A stretch of 64,000 nt of DNA from positions 40,536-104,535 of the forward strand of contig JAFWBI010000005.1 in the NCBI GenBank assembly GCA_017507215.1, written 5' to 3'. Of this stretch, positions 24,807-33,008 are shown piece by piece. Every line of letters begins with the position of its first letter. Positions within the stretch are counted from its first letter, which is position 1. The notes beneath the pieces were generated by a model. It was given only the letters and a program-made list of their open reading frames with translations, searched no databases and was not told the DNA's origin. Both the position numbers and the translations under genes were made by a program. This stretch comes from Clostridia bacterium. Its GTDB lineage: Bacteria; Bacillota; Clostridia; Christensenellales; UBA1242.

Positions 24807-25004
24807 ATGGATGTTTCAATTTTGTTTAAAATAGGTGCAGTTGGAATTCTCGCCACTGTGATTTCACAACTGTTTCAACATCAGGGAAGAAATGACCTTG
24901 CTACATTAACTGGACTCGCTGGATTGGTTATTGTTTTAGTGATTGTTCTTGGAATGGTTGGTGATTTGTTTTCAACACTAAAGGAGCTATTTGAAATTTA
25001 TTAA
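24807..25004 (+). CDS. spoIIIAC: Stage III sporulation protein AC
   Basis: 65 aa, two membrane helices. DVSILFKIGAVGILATVISQLFQHQGRNDLATLTGLAGL is highly conserved in SpoIIIAC, a small membrane component of the SpoIIIA-SpoIIQ channel. GGTGA RBS eight bases upstream of the ATG. Confidence 0.93.
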   Translation: MDVSILFKIGAVGILATVISQLFQHQGRNDLATLTGLAGLVIVLVIVLGMVGDLFSTLKELFEIY

Positions 25005-25033
25005 TCGCAAATATTATTAAAAATGGTTGAAAT

Positions 25034-25417
25034 ATGGTATTAAAACTGATAATAATTGCAATAATTTGCATTTTTATATCTTCGTTATTGAAAAAGTATA
25101 ATAGTGAATTTGCAAGCATGGTCAGCATTTGTGGTGGAGTTTTAATATTTTTGTTAATCATTGATGAAGTTTCTGGTGTACTATATTCTTTTAAGGAAAT
25201 TTATAATTTAACAGGTATTGATTATGATTTTTTAGAAGTGATTTTTAAGGTGCTTGGAATAAGTTATATTGTTGAATTTACAGCTGACATAGCTGAAGAT
25301 TTTGGAAATATGGCAGTTGCTAATAAAGTTATTCTTGGGGGTAAAATCATAATATGTGGAATGACTTTAAATGTGGTAAAAAAGTTGCTTATGCTTTTGT
25401 TGTCTGTTTTGTCATAA
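25034..25417 (+). CDS. spoIIIAD: Stage III sporulation protein AD
   Basis: 127-aa protein with four hydrophobic segments, related to SpoIIIAC by an internal CAD-type duplication (LKLIIIAIICIFISSLLKKY, then GISYIVEFTADIAEDFG and ANKVILGGKIII). Channel membrane component. The RBS is weak (GGTTGA). Its 3' end overlaps the predicted start of spoIIIAE by 64 bases. Confidence 0.92.
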   Translation: MVLKLIIIAIICIFISSLLKKYNSEFASMVSICGGVLIFLLIIDEVSGVLYSFKEIYNLTGIDYDFLEVIFKVLGISYIVEFTADIAEDFGNMAVANKVILGGKIIICGMTLNVVKKLLMLLLSVLS

Positions 25418-26574
25418 CAATATTAATTTTTTTATTCTTTGATTCTAACCCTAAAGGTGATTTTGCGATTGCTAAATCTTCAGAAGATGAACTTGAAGAA
25501 GAGTTTTCGAAAAACGTTGATAGTATTTTGTCTGATATTGATTCTAATGAGTTAGATGATTATTTAACCAATGAATTTGGGCTTGATTTTTTTGATGCAA
25601 AAACATTTAAAGATTTAGTTGTGAAAATTTTAAATGGGGAATATTTTTCAGAGTATGATTCCTTGCTAGATTTGCTTATTAATTTAGTCAAGTCAGGCCT
25701 TAAAGATTTAATTAGAATGTTTTTTATTTTTATTGTAATTATCATTCTTTTCGAGTTGTTTAAAAATTTATACGCAGACAAATTTGTTGATATAAAAAAA
25801 ATTGTAAAGATTGTTTTTATGTCTATTGCAATCATATTATTACTACAAATATTTAAGACGCTTTCTAATGAGCTTAAAGATGTTGTACAGAAAATTTTTT
25901 CATTTTCAAAAGCATTGTTTCCGATATTGCTGAGTTTGATTCTGATGTCGGGGTCTGTTGGTTCTCACTCTGTTTATAATTCATTATTTATATTTTTGAT
26001 AAATACGGGCTCATATGTTTTTACTTATTTTTTAATGCCGCTTGCGACAGCTATTTTTGTTTTGACATTGGCAAACTCACTGTCTTCAGATAAAAGACTT
26101 TCAAAAGTCATAGATTTATTTAAGGCAATATTTAAATATGTTGTTATAATATTCTTTTCAATATTTGGATTGTTTTCGTCAATAAATTTAATTACATCTG
26201 GTGTTAAAGATGGTGTCAGTTTAAGATTGACAAAGTATGCAATTAAAAATTATATTCCAATAATTGGGGGTTATGTTTCACAGGGGTTTGATTTTATTCA
26301 TTCATGTTCGATTGTGATAAAAAATGCGTTTGGTGTTTGTGGAATATTAATATTAATTTTGATAGTTATTAAACCAGTTATCATTTATGTTGTATATCAA
26401 TTCTTTTTCAAAATATTATCTACTATTTCTGGGCTTGTGGGTAATGGTTTTTATTCGGATTTATTTTCTAATATTTCAAAGGCGCTTACATATTTTTTAA
26501 TTGTTTTGGTTGGGTTGTTTTTCTTAATGTTTGTCTTTTTATATTTGCTTATAATATCAATATCGGTGGTTTAA
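25354..26574 (+). CDS. spoIIIAE: Stage III sporulation protein AE
   Basis: 406-aa polytopic membrane protein, the largest channel component, with an N-terminal hydrophobic leader (residues 10-30), an acidic extracytoplasmic stretch and about seven C-terminal helices. The region SLILMSGSVGSHSVYNSLFIFL and the FSSINLITSGVKDGVSLRLTKYAIKNYIPIIGGYVSQGFDF block are characteristic. ATG 25354 lies inside spoIIIAD; no other start codon gives the leader, so the 64-base overlap seems genuine. Confidence 0.9.
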   Translation: MWNDFKCGKKVAYAFVVCFVITILIFLFFDSNPKGDFAIAKSSEDELEEEFSKNVDSILSDIDSNELDDYLTNEFGLDFFDAKTFKDLVVKILNGEYFSEYDSLLDLLINLVKSGLKDLIRMFFIFIVIIILFELFKNLYADKFVDIKKIVKIVFMSIAIILLLQIFKTLSNELKDVVQKIFSFSKALFPILLSLILMSGSVGSHSVYNSLFIFLINTGSYVFTYFLMPLATAIFVLTLANSLSSDKRLSKVIDLFKAIFKYVVIIFFSIFGLFSSINLITSGVKDGVSLRLTKYAIKNYIPIIGGYVSQGFDFIHSCSIVIKNAFGVCGILILILIVIKPVIIYVVYQFFFKILSTISGLVGNGFYSDLFSNISKALTYFLIVLVGLFFLMFVFLYLLIISISVV

Positions 26575-26576
26575 TT

Positions 26577-26732
26577 TTGATTTATGAAATTGTTTTTGTG
26601 ATTGTGGTTTTAAATTTATTAACTGATATGTTAGAGATTCTGCTGCCATCAAAAAAGCTTGCCAGTTCTGCAAAAACATTTGTTTTGGTGGTTTTGCTTT
26701 TTGTGATTTGTGAGTATTTGTTTAAAGTATAA
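26577..26732 (+). CDS. spoIIIAF: Truncated SpoIIIAF (two membrane helices only)
   Basis: 51 aa starting at TTG 26577, two bases after the spoIIIAE stop. It reads IYEIVFVIVVLNLLTDMLEI, then LLPSKKL, then a second hydrophobic helix ending EYLFKV. The helix-LLPS-helix arrangement matches the first 55 residues of SpoIIIAF, and so does its place between spoIIIAE and spoIIIAG. The soluble ring-building domain (about 150 residues in Bacillus) is absent: translation ends at TAA 26730-26732 and the following DNA is the start of spoIIIAG. There is no clear RBS, so translational coupling is likely. Confidence 0.7.
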   Translation: MIYEIVFVIVVLNLLTDMLEILLPSKKLASSAKTFVLVVLLFVICEYLFKV

Positions 26733-26785
26733 AAACGCAAAAATAATAAAATATAATTGAAATAATGATTAAAAATGGTGAAATA

Positions 26786-27334
26786 ATGAGTAAATTTGCA
26801 TTTTTGGTTGGTTTTAAAGAAAAATTCAAAAACTTGTTTTCTGACAAAAAGAAGTCATTTATTTTTGTTTTTGTTGCGATTGTGGTTGTTGGTGTCTTGC
26901 TGGTTTCTTCTTATTTTGAAACAGACTCAAGCAAAAAACAAATTGAAAATGAAAGTGATTTTTCTGTTCTTGAGTATTCAAATAATATTGAAAAAAAACT
27001 TCAGTCAATGATTCTTTCAGTTGAAGAAATTGAGTCAGCTTCTGTGATGGTGATGGTTGAATCAACTCCAAAAATTAGCTATTTAACCGAAGGTGAAGAA
27101 ACAACTGAAACAGATGAAAAAGGGTCTTCATCAACAAAATCAACAACCGTGGTTTTTGAAAAGAATGGCTCTGTTTATGCACCGATTGTTGTCACAACTT
27201 TAATGCCAAAAGTTACTGGCGTTTTAATTGTCGTCAATAATATTTCTGCTTCGACAAAACATTCATTATTAAATTCGGTTGCTGTGGTTCTAAACATAGA
27301 TGTTTCAAGCATAAGTATTTTACAGAAAAACTAA
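26786..27334 (+). CDS. spoIIIAG: Stage III sporulation protein AG
   Basis: 182 aa. One membrane helix (about residues 20-43) followed by a ring-building-motif domain of the YscJ/FliF type: KLQSMILSVEEIESASVMVMVES and a C-terminal VTGVLIVVNNISASTKHSLLNSVAVVLNI. The long SpoIIIAG beta insertion is represented by the Thr/Ser/Glu-rich stretch near residue 100. ATG 26786 after GGTGA matches the AGGTGA-N4-ATG spacing used elsewhere here; ATG 26765 is the alternative. Confidence 0.9.
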   Translation: MSKFAFLVGFKEKFKNLFSDKKKSFIFVFVAIVVVGVLLVSSYFETDSSKKQIENESDFSVLEYSNNIEKKLQSMILSVEEIESASVMVMVESTPKISYLTEGEETTETDEKGSSSTKSTTVVFEKNGSVYAPIVVTTLMPKVTGVLIVVNNISASTKHSLLNSVAVVLNIDVSSISILQKN

Positions 27335-27345
27335 AGGAGATTTTT

Positions 27346-27846
27346 ATGAAGATAGTTTATTTTAGGGAGGTTGGTAAGATGTTGACAAAAAAGAAAAAAG
27401 CATTTATTTTGGTTGGAATGGTTGCACTTTTGGTTGTGACTGGTTGTTTAAATTTATTTTTGTCAAAAGGTAATGAAGAAGTTCCTGCGTCGTCTTATGA
27501 GTCTGCAAGTTTCTTGACAAGCTATCGTGCCAGCAAACTTGAAACAAGACAAACAATGATGGAGTATTATGATTCAATCATAAGCACATCAACAGATGCC
27601 GAACAAATCACTGAAACAAATGCTCTCATTTCAGACCTTGCAAGTCGAATGGAAAAGGAAACTGTTTTGGAAGGAATGATTATGGCTTCGGGTTATGAAG
27701 ATGCTGTTGTGACAAATTCAGATGAGTCTTATACGGTTATGGTGAAGTCTGGAAATTTTACACTCGATGATGCAGCAAAAATCCTTGGGATTTTGGTTAA
27801 AGAAACTGGGGTTTCAGCAACCAATGTTAAAATTTCTTCAGTTTAA
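27346..27846 (+). CDS. spoIIIAH: Stage III sporulation protein AH
   Basis: 166 aa. One N-terminal membrane helix, then a ring-forming domain (YDSIISTSTDAEQITETNALISDLASRMEKE, ending ILGILVKETGVSATNVKISSV) that pairs with SpoIIQ across the intermembrane space in Bacillus. Two starts have good RBSs: ATG 27346 (AAAGGAGA) and ATG 27379 (GGGAGG), the latter giving the family-typical MLTKKKKAF opening and 155 aa. Last gene of the operon. Confidence 0.9.
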   Translation: MKIVYFREVGKMLTKKKKAFILVGMVALLVVTGCLNLFLSKGNEEVPASSYESASFLTSYRASKLETRQTMMEYYDSIISTSTDAEQITETNALISDLASRMEKETVLEGMIMASGYEDAVVTNSDESYTVMVKSGNFTLDDAAKILGILVKETGVSATNVKISSV

Positions 27847-27854
27847 TATGATGC

Positions 27855-27889
27855 AAAACGGCAGGGGAAAAACCTTGCTGTTTTTTTTG
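27855..27889 (+). terminator. Terminator of the spoIIIA operon
   Basis: AAAACGGCAGGG (27855-27866) pairs with CCTTGCTGTTTT (27873-27884) with two G-U pairs, then Ts. Confidence 0.8.
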
Positions 27890-27929
27890 TGCACAATAAA
27901 CTACATATATATTATTTATAAAATATAAA

Positions 27930-27958
27930 TTGATTTTAAAAACTTTCTGTGTTATAAT
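27930..27958 (+). promoter_or_regulatory. Sigma-A promoter for the asp23-nusB-recN group
   Basis: TTGATT (27930-27935), 17-base spacer, TATAAT (27953-27958). Confidence 0.75.
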
Positions 27959-27988
27959 CTCATTGATATTAGTTTGGGGGATTATGTA

Positions 27989-28381
27989 ATGGCTAAACGA
28001 GTTAAGATTATAGTTGCAGATGAGACAGAAGAAAAAGACAACGTAACCTACAAAAAGAATGTTGTAATCAGCATTGTTTCGCTCGCAACACAAGAAATCA
28101 ATGGTGTTGCATCAATCAGCAGAAAATCGGTTTCTGTGATTCGCAGTGCACTCAGCAAAAATATAAACCGTGGAATCATTGTTGATTTTGAAAAGAACCT
28201 TGTTCATATTGACGTTTTTGTGAATGTTAAATTTGGATATTCTGTGAAAGATGTTGCTTTCAGAGTTCAAGAAAACATCAAATCAAGTGTTGAATCAATG
28301 ACAGAGTTTAAAGTTGATTCTGTTAATGTTCATGTTGTTGGTGTTACATTCAATGATGTAGATAGTGATTTTGTAAGCTAA
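27989..28381 (+). CDS. Asp23/Gls24-family protein (YqhY-like)
   Basis: 130-aa Asp23-family protein. NVVISIVSLATQEINGVASIS and VHIDVFVNVKFGYSVKDVAFRVQENIKSSVESMT are the conserved parts; the C-terminal VNVHVVGVTF strand closes the domain. ATG 27989 follows GGGGGA. In Bacillus the homologue YqhY sits before nusB and affects fatty-acid synthesis and envelope stress; here one unknown gene intervenes before nusB. Confidence 0.88.
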   Translation: MAKRVKIIVADETEEKDNVTYKKNVVISIVSLATQEINGVASISRKSVSVIRSALSKNINRGIIVDFEKNLVHIDVFVNVKFGYSVKDVAFRVQENIKSSVESMTEFKVDSVNVHVVGVTFNDVDSDFVS

Positions 28382-28396
28382 GAAAAAGGTTTTAAG

Positions 28397-29446
28397 ATGG
28401 GTAAATTTTCAAATGGTGGACTTGTTGAATTATATAAAAAAATAGGGCTTCGTGACCCTAAGTTTTTTAATGGTAAATCAGTTGTAAATTTATTCAAGAT
28501 TTTGGGTGTTGAACCTGAAATGAAAGAAGATGGAACAAGACTTTTAACACCTTATGAAATTTTGGGTGTTTTGCCAAAATTTTCTCACGGAGAAGAAAAG
28601 CCTATAGTTTTTGCAATTAAAAACAGGGCTGTCAAAATCGGAAAATATGAAGGGCAAATCACAAGCTTTATTTACAAAAAGCAAAAGGTTAAAGAAGAAA
28701 AAACAACAATTCAAACACTTAAAGAACGTTATAGGTCAGCAATCTTTTCAGGTAATGAAAACGAAGCTGAAAGTTGTTTGAAAATGTTAGAGTCGCTTTC
28801 TGGCGACGAAGCAAGAGCTTTCAAAGATGCTTTTTATAACTACACAAAGTTTTATAAGAGAATGAAGCGTCAGCTTTTGATTGACCTTTTTGCCCATTTC
28901 TTTTTGATGTATGTTCAAAACAGGTCAACATTAATCAAAAATGGAATCATTAGAAAAAACAAAATATTCAAACCATACCGTGAAAAAGTTAGGGTTGAAT
29001 ATCAAGATAATGTTTATGGTTCAGATTTTGAGCCTATAAGCTTTGCTCCACAAATTGACCCGATTGCATTCGGTTTGCAAAATGTGAAAAAGGTTGTTGT
29101 GAGCAATAAAGATTCAGAGAGTGTTGCCGAGTTTGATATTTCAAGCAAGGGTGTGAAGGTGAAAACCAATTCAAATGCTGGAAAAGACGCTCCGCAAGAT
29201 TCGTCATTAAAAGTTGAAGAAGAAAAAGAACATCAACCAGTTCAACATGAAACTGAAAAGACTGAAACTGAACACGAGCAAAATCATGGGCTGTTAAAGT
29301 CGTTCTTAAAAAGAAAACGTAAGAAATTGTTTAGAAAACTTAGTGGAATGGTTCCGACTTGTGTTCGTGATGAATCTGAAGAAGAGAAAGTGCCATTCTC
29401 AAAGAAAGAAAGATTGTTTTCAAGAGAAAGAGAAATTGAAATTTAA
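28397..29446 (+). CDS. Hypothetical protein between asp23-like gene and nusB
   Basis: 349 aa, not recognised. No signal peptide and no strong membrane helix; residues 150-180 (KRQLLIDLFAHFFLMYVQNR) are amphipathic. The first 70 residues contain two similar turns (ILGVEPEMKEDG and ILGVLPKFSHGE). The C-terminal third is charged linker (Glu/His/Thr-rich) ending in a strongly basic segment, LLKSFLKRKRKKLFRKL, suggestive of nucleic-acid or membrane-phosphate contact. Spacing of 12-16 bases to both neighbours suggests that it belongs to the nusB operon. Confidence 0.6.
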   Translation: MGKFSNGGLVELYKKIGLRDPKFFNGKSVVNLFKILGVEPEMKEDGTRLLTPYEILGVLPKFSHGEEKPIVFAIKNRAVKIGKYEGQITSFIYKKQKVKEEKTTIQTLKERYRSAIFSGNENEAESCLKMLESLSGDEARAFKDAFYNYTKFYKRMKRQLLIDLFAHFFLMYVQNRSTLIKNGIIRKNKIFKPYREKVRVEYQDNVYGSDFEPISFAPQIDPIAFGLQNVKKVVVSNKDSESVAEFDISSKGVKVKTNSNAGKDAPQDSSLKVEEEKEHQPVQHETEKTETEHEQNHGLLKSFLKRKRKKLFRKLSGMVPTCVRDESEEEKVPFSKKERLFSREREIEI

Positions 29447-29458
29447 AGGAAGATTATT

Positions 29459-29845
29459 ATGAGTAGACGTGATGCAAGAGAAGTTGCTTTAAAACTTATT
29501 TTTGAATATGTTTTTACAAAAGAAGAAAAGAGAGACCTTGTTGATGAATATACAGAAGCATTTGATTCAGATGATTCTTCTTATGTGAATGTTGTTTATT
29601 TTGGCGTCATTGGACACTTTGACGATTTGATGGAAAAGATTTCAAGTGTGGCTGAAAAGTTTTCGCTTGAAAGACTTTATAAAATGGACCTTTCAATCAT
29701 AATGCTTGGGCTTTATGAAATTTTGTATATGGAGTCAATTCCATATAAAGTTAGCGTTGATGAAGCGCTCAGCTTGGCTCAAAAATATTCAACTGAAAAA
29801 AGTGTGAAATATATCAATGGTGTGCTTTCTAAGTTTGCGAGGTAA
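29459..29845 (+). CDS. nusB: Transcription antitermination factor NusB
   Basis: 128-aa all-helical NusB: SRRDAREVALKLIFEYVF at the start, LYKMDLSIIMLGLYEILYMESIPYKVSVDEALSLAQKY and YINGVLSKFAR at the end. Binds boxA RNA with NusE (S10) for rRNA transcription. RBS AAAGGAAG. Only two bases separate it from xseA, giving the usual nusB-xseA-xseB order without folD. Confidence 0.95.
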   Translation: MSRRDAREVALKLIFEYVFTKEEKRDLVDEYTEAFDSDDSSYVNVVYFGVIGHFDDLMEKISSVAEKFSLERLYKMDLSIIMLGLYEILYMESIPYKVSVDEALSLAQKYSTEKSVKYINGVLSKFAR

Positions 29846-29847
29846 AA

Positions 29848-31026
29848 ATGAAAACCATCACATTATCAGTTGTTCAGTTTAACACATTTGTTAAAAATAT
29901 TCTTGATGCTGAAGAGTTTTTGTCTGGACTAAGTGTTTATGGCGAAGTGACAAATTTAAAAATATCTGGTGGTCATGCTTACTTCGATTTGAAAGATGAA
30001 TCGGCAATGCTTTCATGTGTTAAGTTTGGGGCGAGTGACCTAAATATTAAAAATGGAGATTTGGTTACTGCGTTTGGAAAAGTTAACTTTTATGTTAAGT
30101 CGGGCAGATTAAACTTCATTGTTGGAAGAGTTGCGCAGTCTGGTCTTGGCGACCTTTATCAGAGATTTTTGTTGTTAAAAGAAAAACTTGAAAAAGAAGG
30201 GCTTTTTCGAGAAGAAATCAAAAAGGCTATTCCAAGGTTTGCCAAAAATATTGGCGTTGTGACAAGTGAAACAGGGGCTGTTATTCGTGATATCATTCAT
30301 GTCACTCGTCAGAAAAATCCATACACAAACATTATTTTATATCCATCAAAAGTTCAAGGAAATTTGGCAGAAAATGAACTTGCTGAAGGAATTGAATATT
30401 TTAATACTAGGGAAGATATAGACACAATCATTGTTGCTCGTGGTGGTGGTTCACTTGAAGACCTTTCACCATTCAACACCGAAAAAATTGTCAGAGCAAT
30501 TTATAAAAGCGAAAAACCAATCATCTCAGCAGTGGGTCACGAAACAGATTTCACTCTTTGTGATTTTGCTGCAGACCTTCGAGTTCCGACTCCGTCGGTT
30601 GCTGCCGAAGTTGCTGTTTTTGACTATTTTGAGCAGATTAAAAACATTTCAAACTTAAATAATAATATTTATTATTTCATAACCAAAAATATTAAGAGTT
30701 TGAAAAACGATATTGCAGCTGTCAGCACATCGGTTATTGATAAAACTAAATTAAAATTAGAAGAATCAAAAGCAGAATTATTTTTAATTTTGAAAGAAAT
30801 TGAGTCTGCTGTTTCGTCTAATTTGAAACAAAAAGAAGCAACTCTCAGTGTTGTTTCAGGGTTAATTTCAAAAATGAATCCACTTGAAATTTTGAAAAAT
30901 GGATATTCACTTGTTGAAAAAGACGGCAAAAAATTATCTTCATCAAAAAACGTTAAGGTTGGTGATGAAGTGACCATCAACTTATCAGATGGAAGGGTTG
31001 ATGCAAAGATTATAAAAATTAATTAG
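29848..31026 (+). CDS. xseA: Exodeoxyribonuclease VII large subunit
   Basis: 392-aa catalytic subunit of exonuclease VII. N-terminal OB fold (VYGEVTNLKISGGHAYFDLKD), then the catalytic domain with VVTSETGAVIRDIIHV, ARGGGSLEDLSPFN and SAVGHETDFTLCDFAADLRVPTPSVAAE, followed by a coiled coil and a C-terminal GYSLVEKDGKKL segment. Works with XseB to degrade single-stranded DNA. Confidence 0.96.
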   Translation: MKTITLSVVQFNTFVKNILDAEEFLSGLSVYGEVTNLKISGGHAYFDLKDESAMLSCVKFGASDLNIKNGDLVTAFGKVNFYVKSGRLNFIVGRVAQSGLGDLYQRFLLLKEKLEKEGLFREEIKKAIPRFAKNIGVVTSETGAVIRDIIHVTRQKNPYTNIILYPSKVQGNLAENELAEGIEYFNTREDIDTIIVARGGGSLEDLSPFNTEKIVRAIYKSEKPIISAVGHETDFTLCDFAADLRVPTPSVAAEVAVFDYFEQIKNISNLNNNIYYFITKNIKSLKNDIAAVSTSVIDKTKLKLEESKAELFLILKEIESAVSSNLKQKEATLSVVSGLISKMNPLEILKNGYSLVEKDGKKLSSSKNVKVGDEVTINLSDGRVDAKIIKIN

Positions 31027-31039
31027 TCAGGAGAATATT

Positions 31040-31258
31040 ATGAAATTCGAAGAAGCACTTGAAAAATTGAATGAAATAAAAGAAAAACTTGAAAGCAAAG
31101 ATATTACTCTTGATGAATCAATTAAACTTTATTCAGAAAGTGTTGAATATACAAAACTTTGTTTAGATGAGCTTAAAAGCACAGATGGAAAAATTGTTGC
31201 CATTAAAGCTGAAATTGACAAGCTTGTTGAAAAACCATTAGATGTGAGCGAGGAATAA
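31040..31258 (+). CDS. xseB: Exodeoxyribonuclease VII small subunit
   Basis: 72-aa helical XseB: FEEALEKLNEIKEKLESKDITLDESIKLYSESVEYTKLC is the family signature. RBS CAGGAGA. Two bases separate it from recN. It coats the coiled-coil arm of XseA. Confidence 0.93.
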   Translation: MKFEEALEKLNEIKEKLESKDITLDESIKLYSESVEYTKLCLDELKSTDGKIVAIKAEIDKLVEKPLDVSEE

Positions 31259-31260
31259 TT

Positions 31261-32943
31261 ATGCTTCAAAGTTTAACAATCAAAAATATAGCTTTGATTG
31301 ATAACTTAACTATCGATTTAAGCACAGGATTTAATGTTTTGACCGGTGAAACAGGTGCAGGAAAGTCACTTATTATTGACTCTCTTGCTTTGCTTCTTGG
31401 TGAAAAAGCAGATAAGAGCCTTATTTCATATGGTTCAAATTTTGCTAGTGTTGAAGCTGTGTTTGAAACAAACTCAGAAAACATTTTGCAAAAAATGGAA
31501 GAGTTTGGGCTTGATAGAGAAAATACTGTAGTTATTTTTAGAAAACTATCTATTGACGGTAAGAATGAATGCAGAGTAAATGGAAAAACATTCACGCTTT
31601 CAATGCTTAAAGCCTTAACTGCGCCACTTATGGATTTGCATGGTCAGTTTCAACATCAAGATATTTTGAAGACATCAAGTCAGCTTAAAACTCTTGATGA
31701 TTTTGGTGGCAAGGCAATAAAAATTGCAAAACAAAACTATAGAGAAACTTATCACAAATTAAACTTGGTGAAACGAAAACTTTCAGAGTTTAATTTTGAC
31801 AGCAGAGACCGTGAAAAACTTATTGATTTATATAATTATCAAATCAATGAAATTGAAGAAGCGAACTTCAAAGATGGTGAAGAAGAATCGCTTAAAGAGT
31901 TTAGAATGAAGGTTTTAAACCAGGAAAAAATTGCACTTTCACTTGATAGGGTGTCATCATATTTTGATGGTGCTGGCGAGAATTATGGAATTGTTGGGCT
32001 TATCAAGAAATGTGATTATGATTTTTCAGAAGTATTGAAATATTTGCCAGAAAATGAAGAGCTTGCAAAGAGAATTTCATCTGCAAGGTATGAACTTCAA
32101 GATATAGCTGAAACGGTTGAAGATTTGAAAAACAACCTTACATTTGACGAATATTTGGCAAGTGAGAATGAAAAGAGATTAGACCTTTTAACATCACTCA
32201 AAAAGAAATATGGTGCAAACATTCAAGAGATTAATGAATATTTGGAAAAGATAAGAGTTGAATATGATAAGCTCCTTAATTCGGCAGAGATAATTGAAAA
32301 ACTTGAAATTGAAAAAACTGAGCTTACAAAACTTTTGGTGGCTCAAGCTGAAGAGCTTTCGTCACTCAGAAAACAGACAGCTGGTGTTTTTGTTTCAAGT
32401 GTTAAAAATGAACTTAACGAGCTTTCAATGAAGGGCGCTAAGTTTGAAATTGATTTTGTGTTTGGAAATGAAGAAACTGCAGACGAAACGGGTTTTGACA
32501 AAATTGAATTTTTGTTTACTGCAAACTCTGGTCAGCCATTAAGACCACTAAACAAGGTGGTGAGTGGTGGTGAAATGAGTCGATTCATGCTTGCTGTTAA
32601 AAACATCACAGCAGATATTGACAATGTTGACACAATGATTTTTGACGAAATTGACACTGGAATTTCTGGTGACACAGCAAATGTTCTTGCACAAAAACTT
32701 GCCAAGATTGGAAGAAAACATCAAGTTGTTTGCGTAACTCATTTGGCTCAAGTTGCAAGTTATGGAACAAACCATTATTACATTTCAAAAGCAGACAATA
32801 ATGGTGTCACAAGAACATCGCTCAAGCTTCTTGATTATGATGGAAGAGTTCGAGAAGTTGCAAGAATTATTGGTGGCACAATTTCAGACTTTTCAATCGA
32901 GCATGCAAAACTTATGCTTAATGCAGGAAAGATTCAAGAATAA
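31261..32943 (+). CDS. recN: DNA repair protein RecN
   Basis: 560-aa SMC-like ATPase for double-strand break repair. Walker A GETGAGKS at residues 29-36, a Q-loop (LMDLHGQFQHQDIL), a central coiled coil (about 160-350), and the C-terminal signature NKVVSGGEMSRFMLAVK, then TMIFDEIDTGISG (Walker B) and VTHLAQVASYG. Gene order recN-spoIVB-spo0A is conserved in spore formers and preserved here. The terminator after it overlaps the spoIVB start region. Confidence 0.96.
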   Translation: MLQSLTIKNIALIDNLTIDLSTGFNVLTGETGAGKSLIIDSLALLLGEKADKSLISYGSNFASVEAVFETNSENILQKMEEFGLDRENTVVIFRKLSIDGKNECRVNGKTFTLSMLKALTAPLMDLHGQFQHQDILKTSSQLKTLDDFGGKAIKIAKQNYRETYHKLNLVKRKLSEFNFDSRDREKLIDLYNYQINEIEEANFKDGEEESLKEFRMKVLNQEKIALSLDRVSSYFDGAGENYGIVGLIKKCDYDFSEVLKYLPENEELAKRISSARYELQDIAETVEDLKNNLTFDEYLASENEKRLDLLTSLKKKYGANIQEINEYLEKIRVEYDKLLNSAEIIEKLEIEKTELTKLLVAQAEELSSLRKQTAGVFVSSVKNELNELSMKGAKFEIDFVFGNEETADETGFDKIEFLFTANSGQPLRPLNKVVSGGEMSRFMLAVKNITADIDNVDTMIFDEIDTGISGDTANVLAQKLAKIGRKHQVVCVTHLAQVASYGTNHYYISKADNNGVTRTSLKLLDYDGRVREVARIIGGTISDFSIEHAKLMLNAGKIQE

Positions 32944-32976
32944 TCAATTTGCTTACATAAAAATATAAATATTTCA

Positions 32977-33008
32977 AAAACTACTTTTATAGGAGTAGTT
33001 TTTTTTAT
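32977..33008 (+). terminator. Terminator of recN overlapping the spoIVB start region
   Basis: AAAACTACT (32977-32985) pairs with AGTAGTTTT (32994-33002). The T run reaches the spoIVB ATG at 33007, and the only Shine-Dalgarno candidate (AGGAG, 32991-32995) is in the loop and 3' arm. Confidence 0.75.

Noticed and set aside
25354-25417. Frameshift between spoIIIAD and spoIIIAE
   Set aside because: Both proteins have complete expected ends; the 64-base overlap supplies the SpoIIIAE signal helix, so it is a genuine gene overlap.
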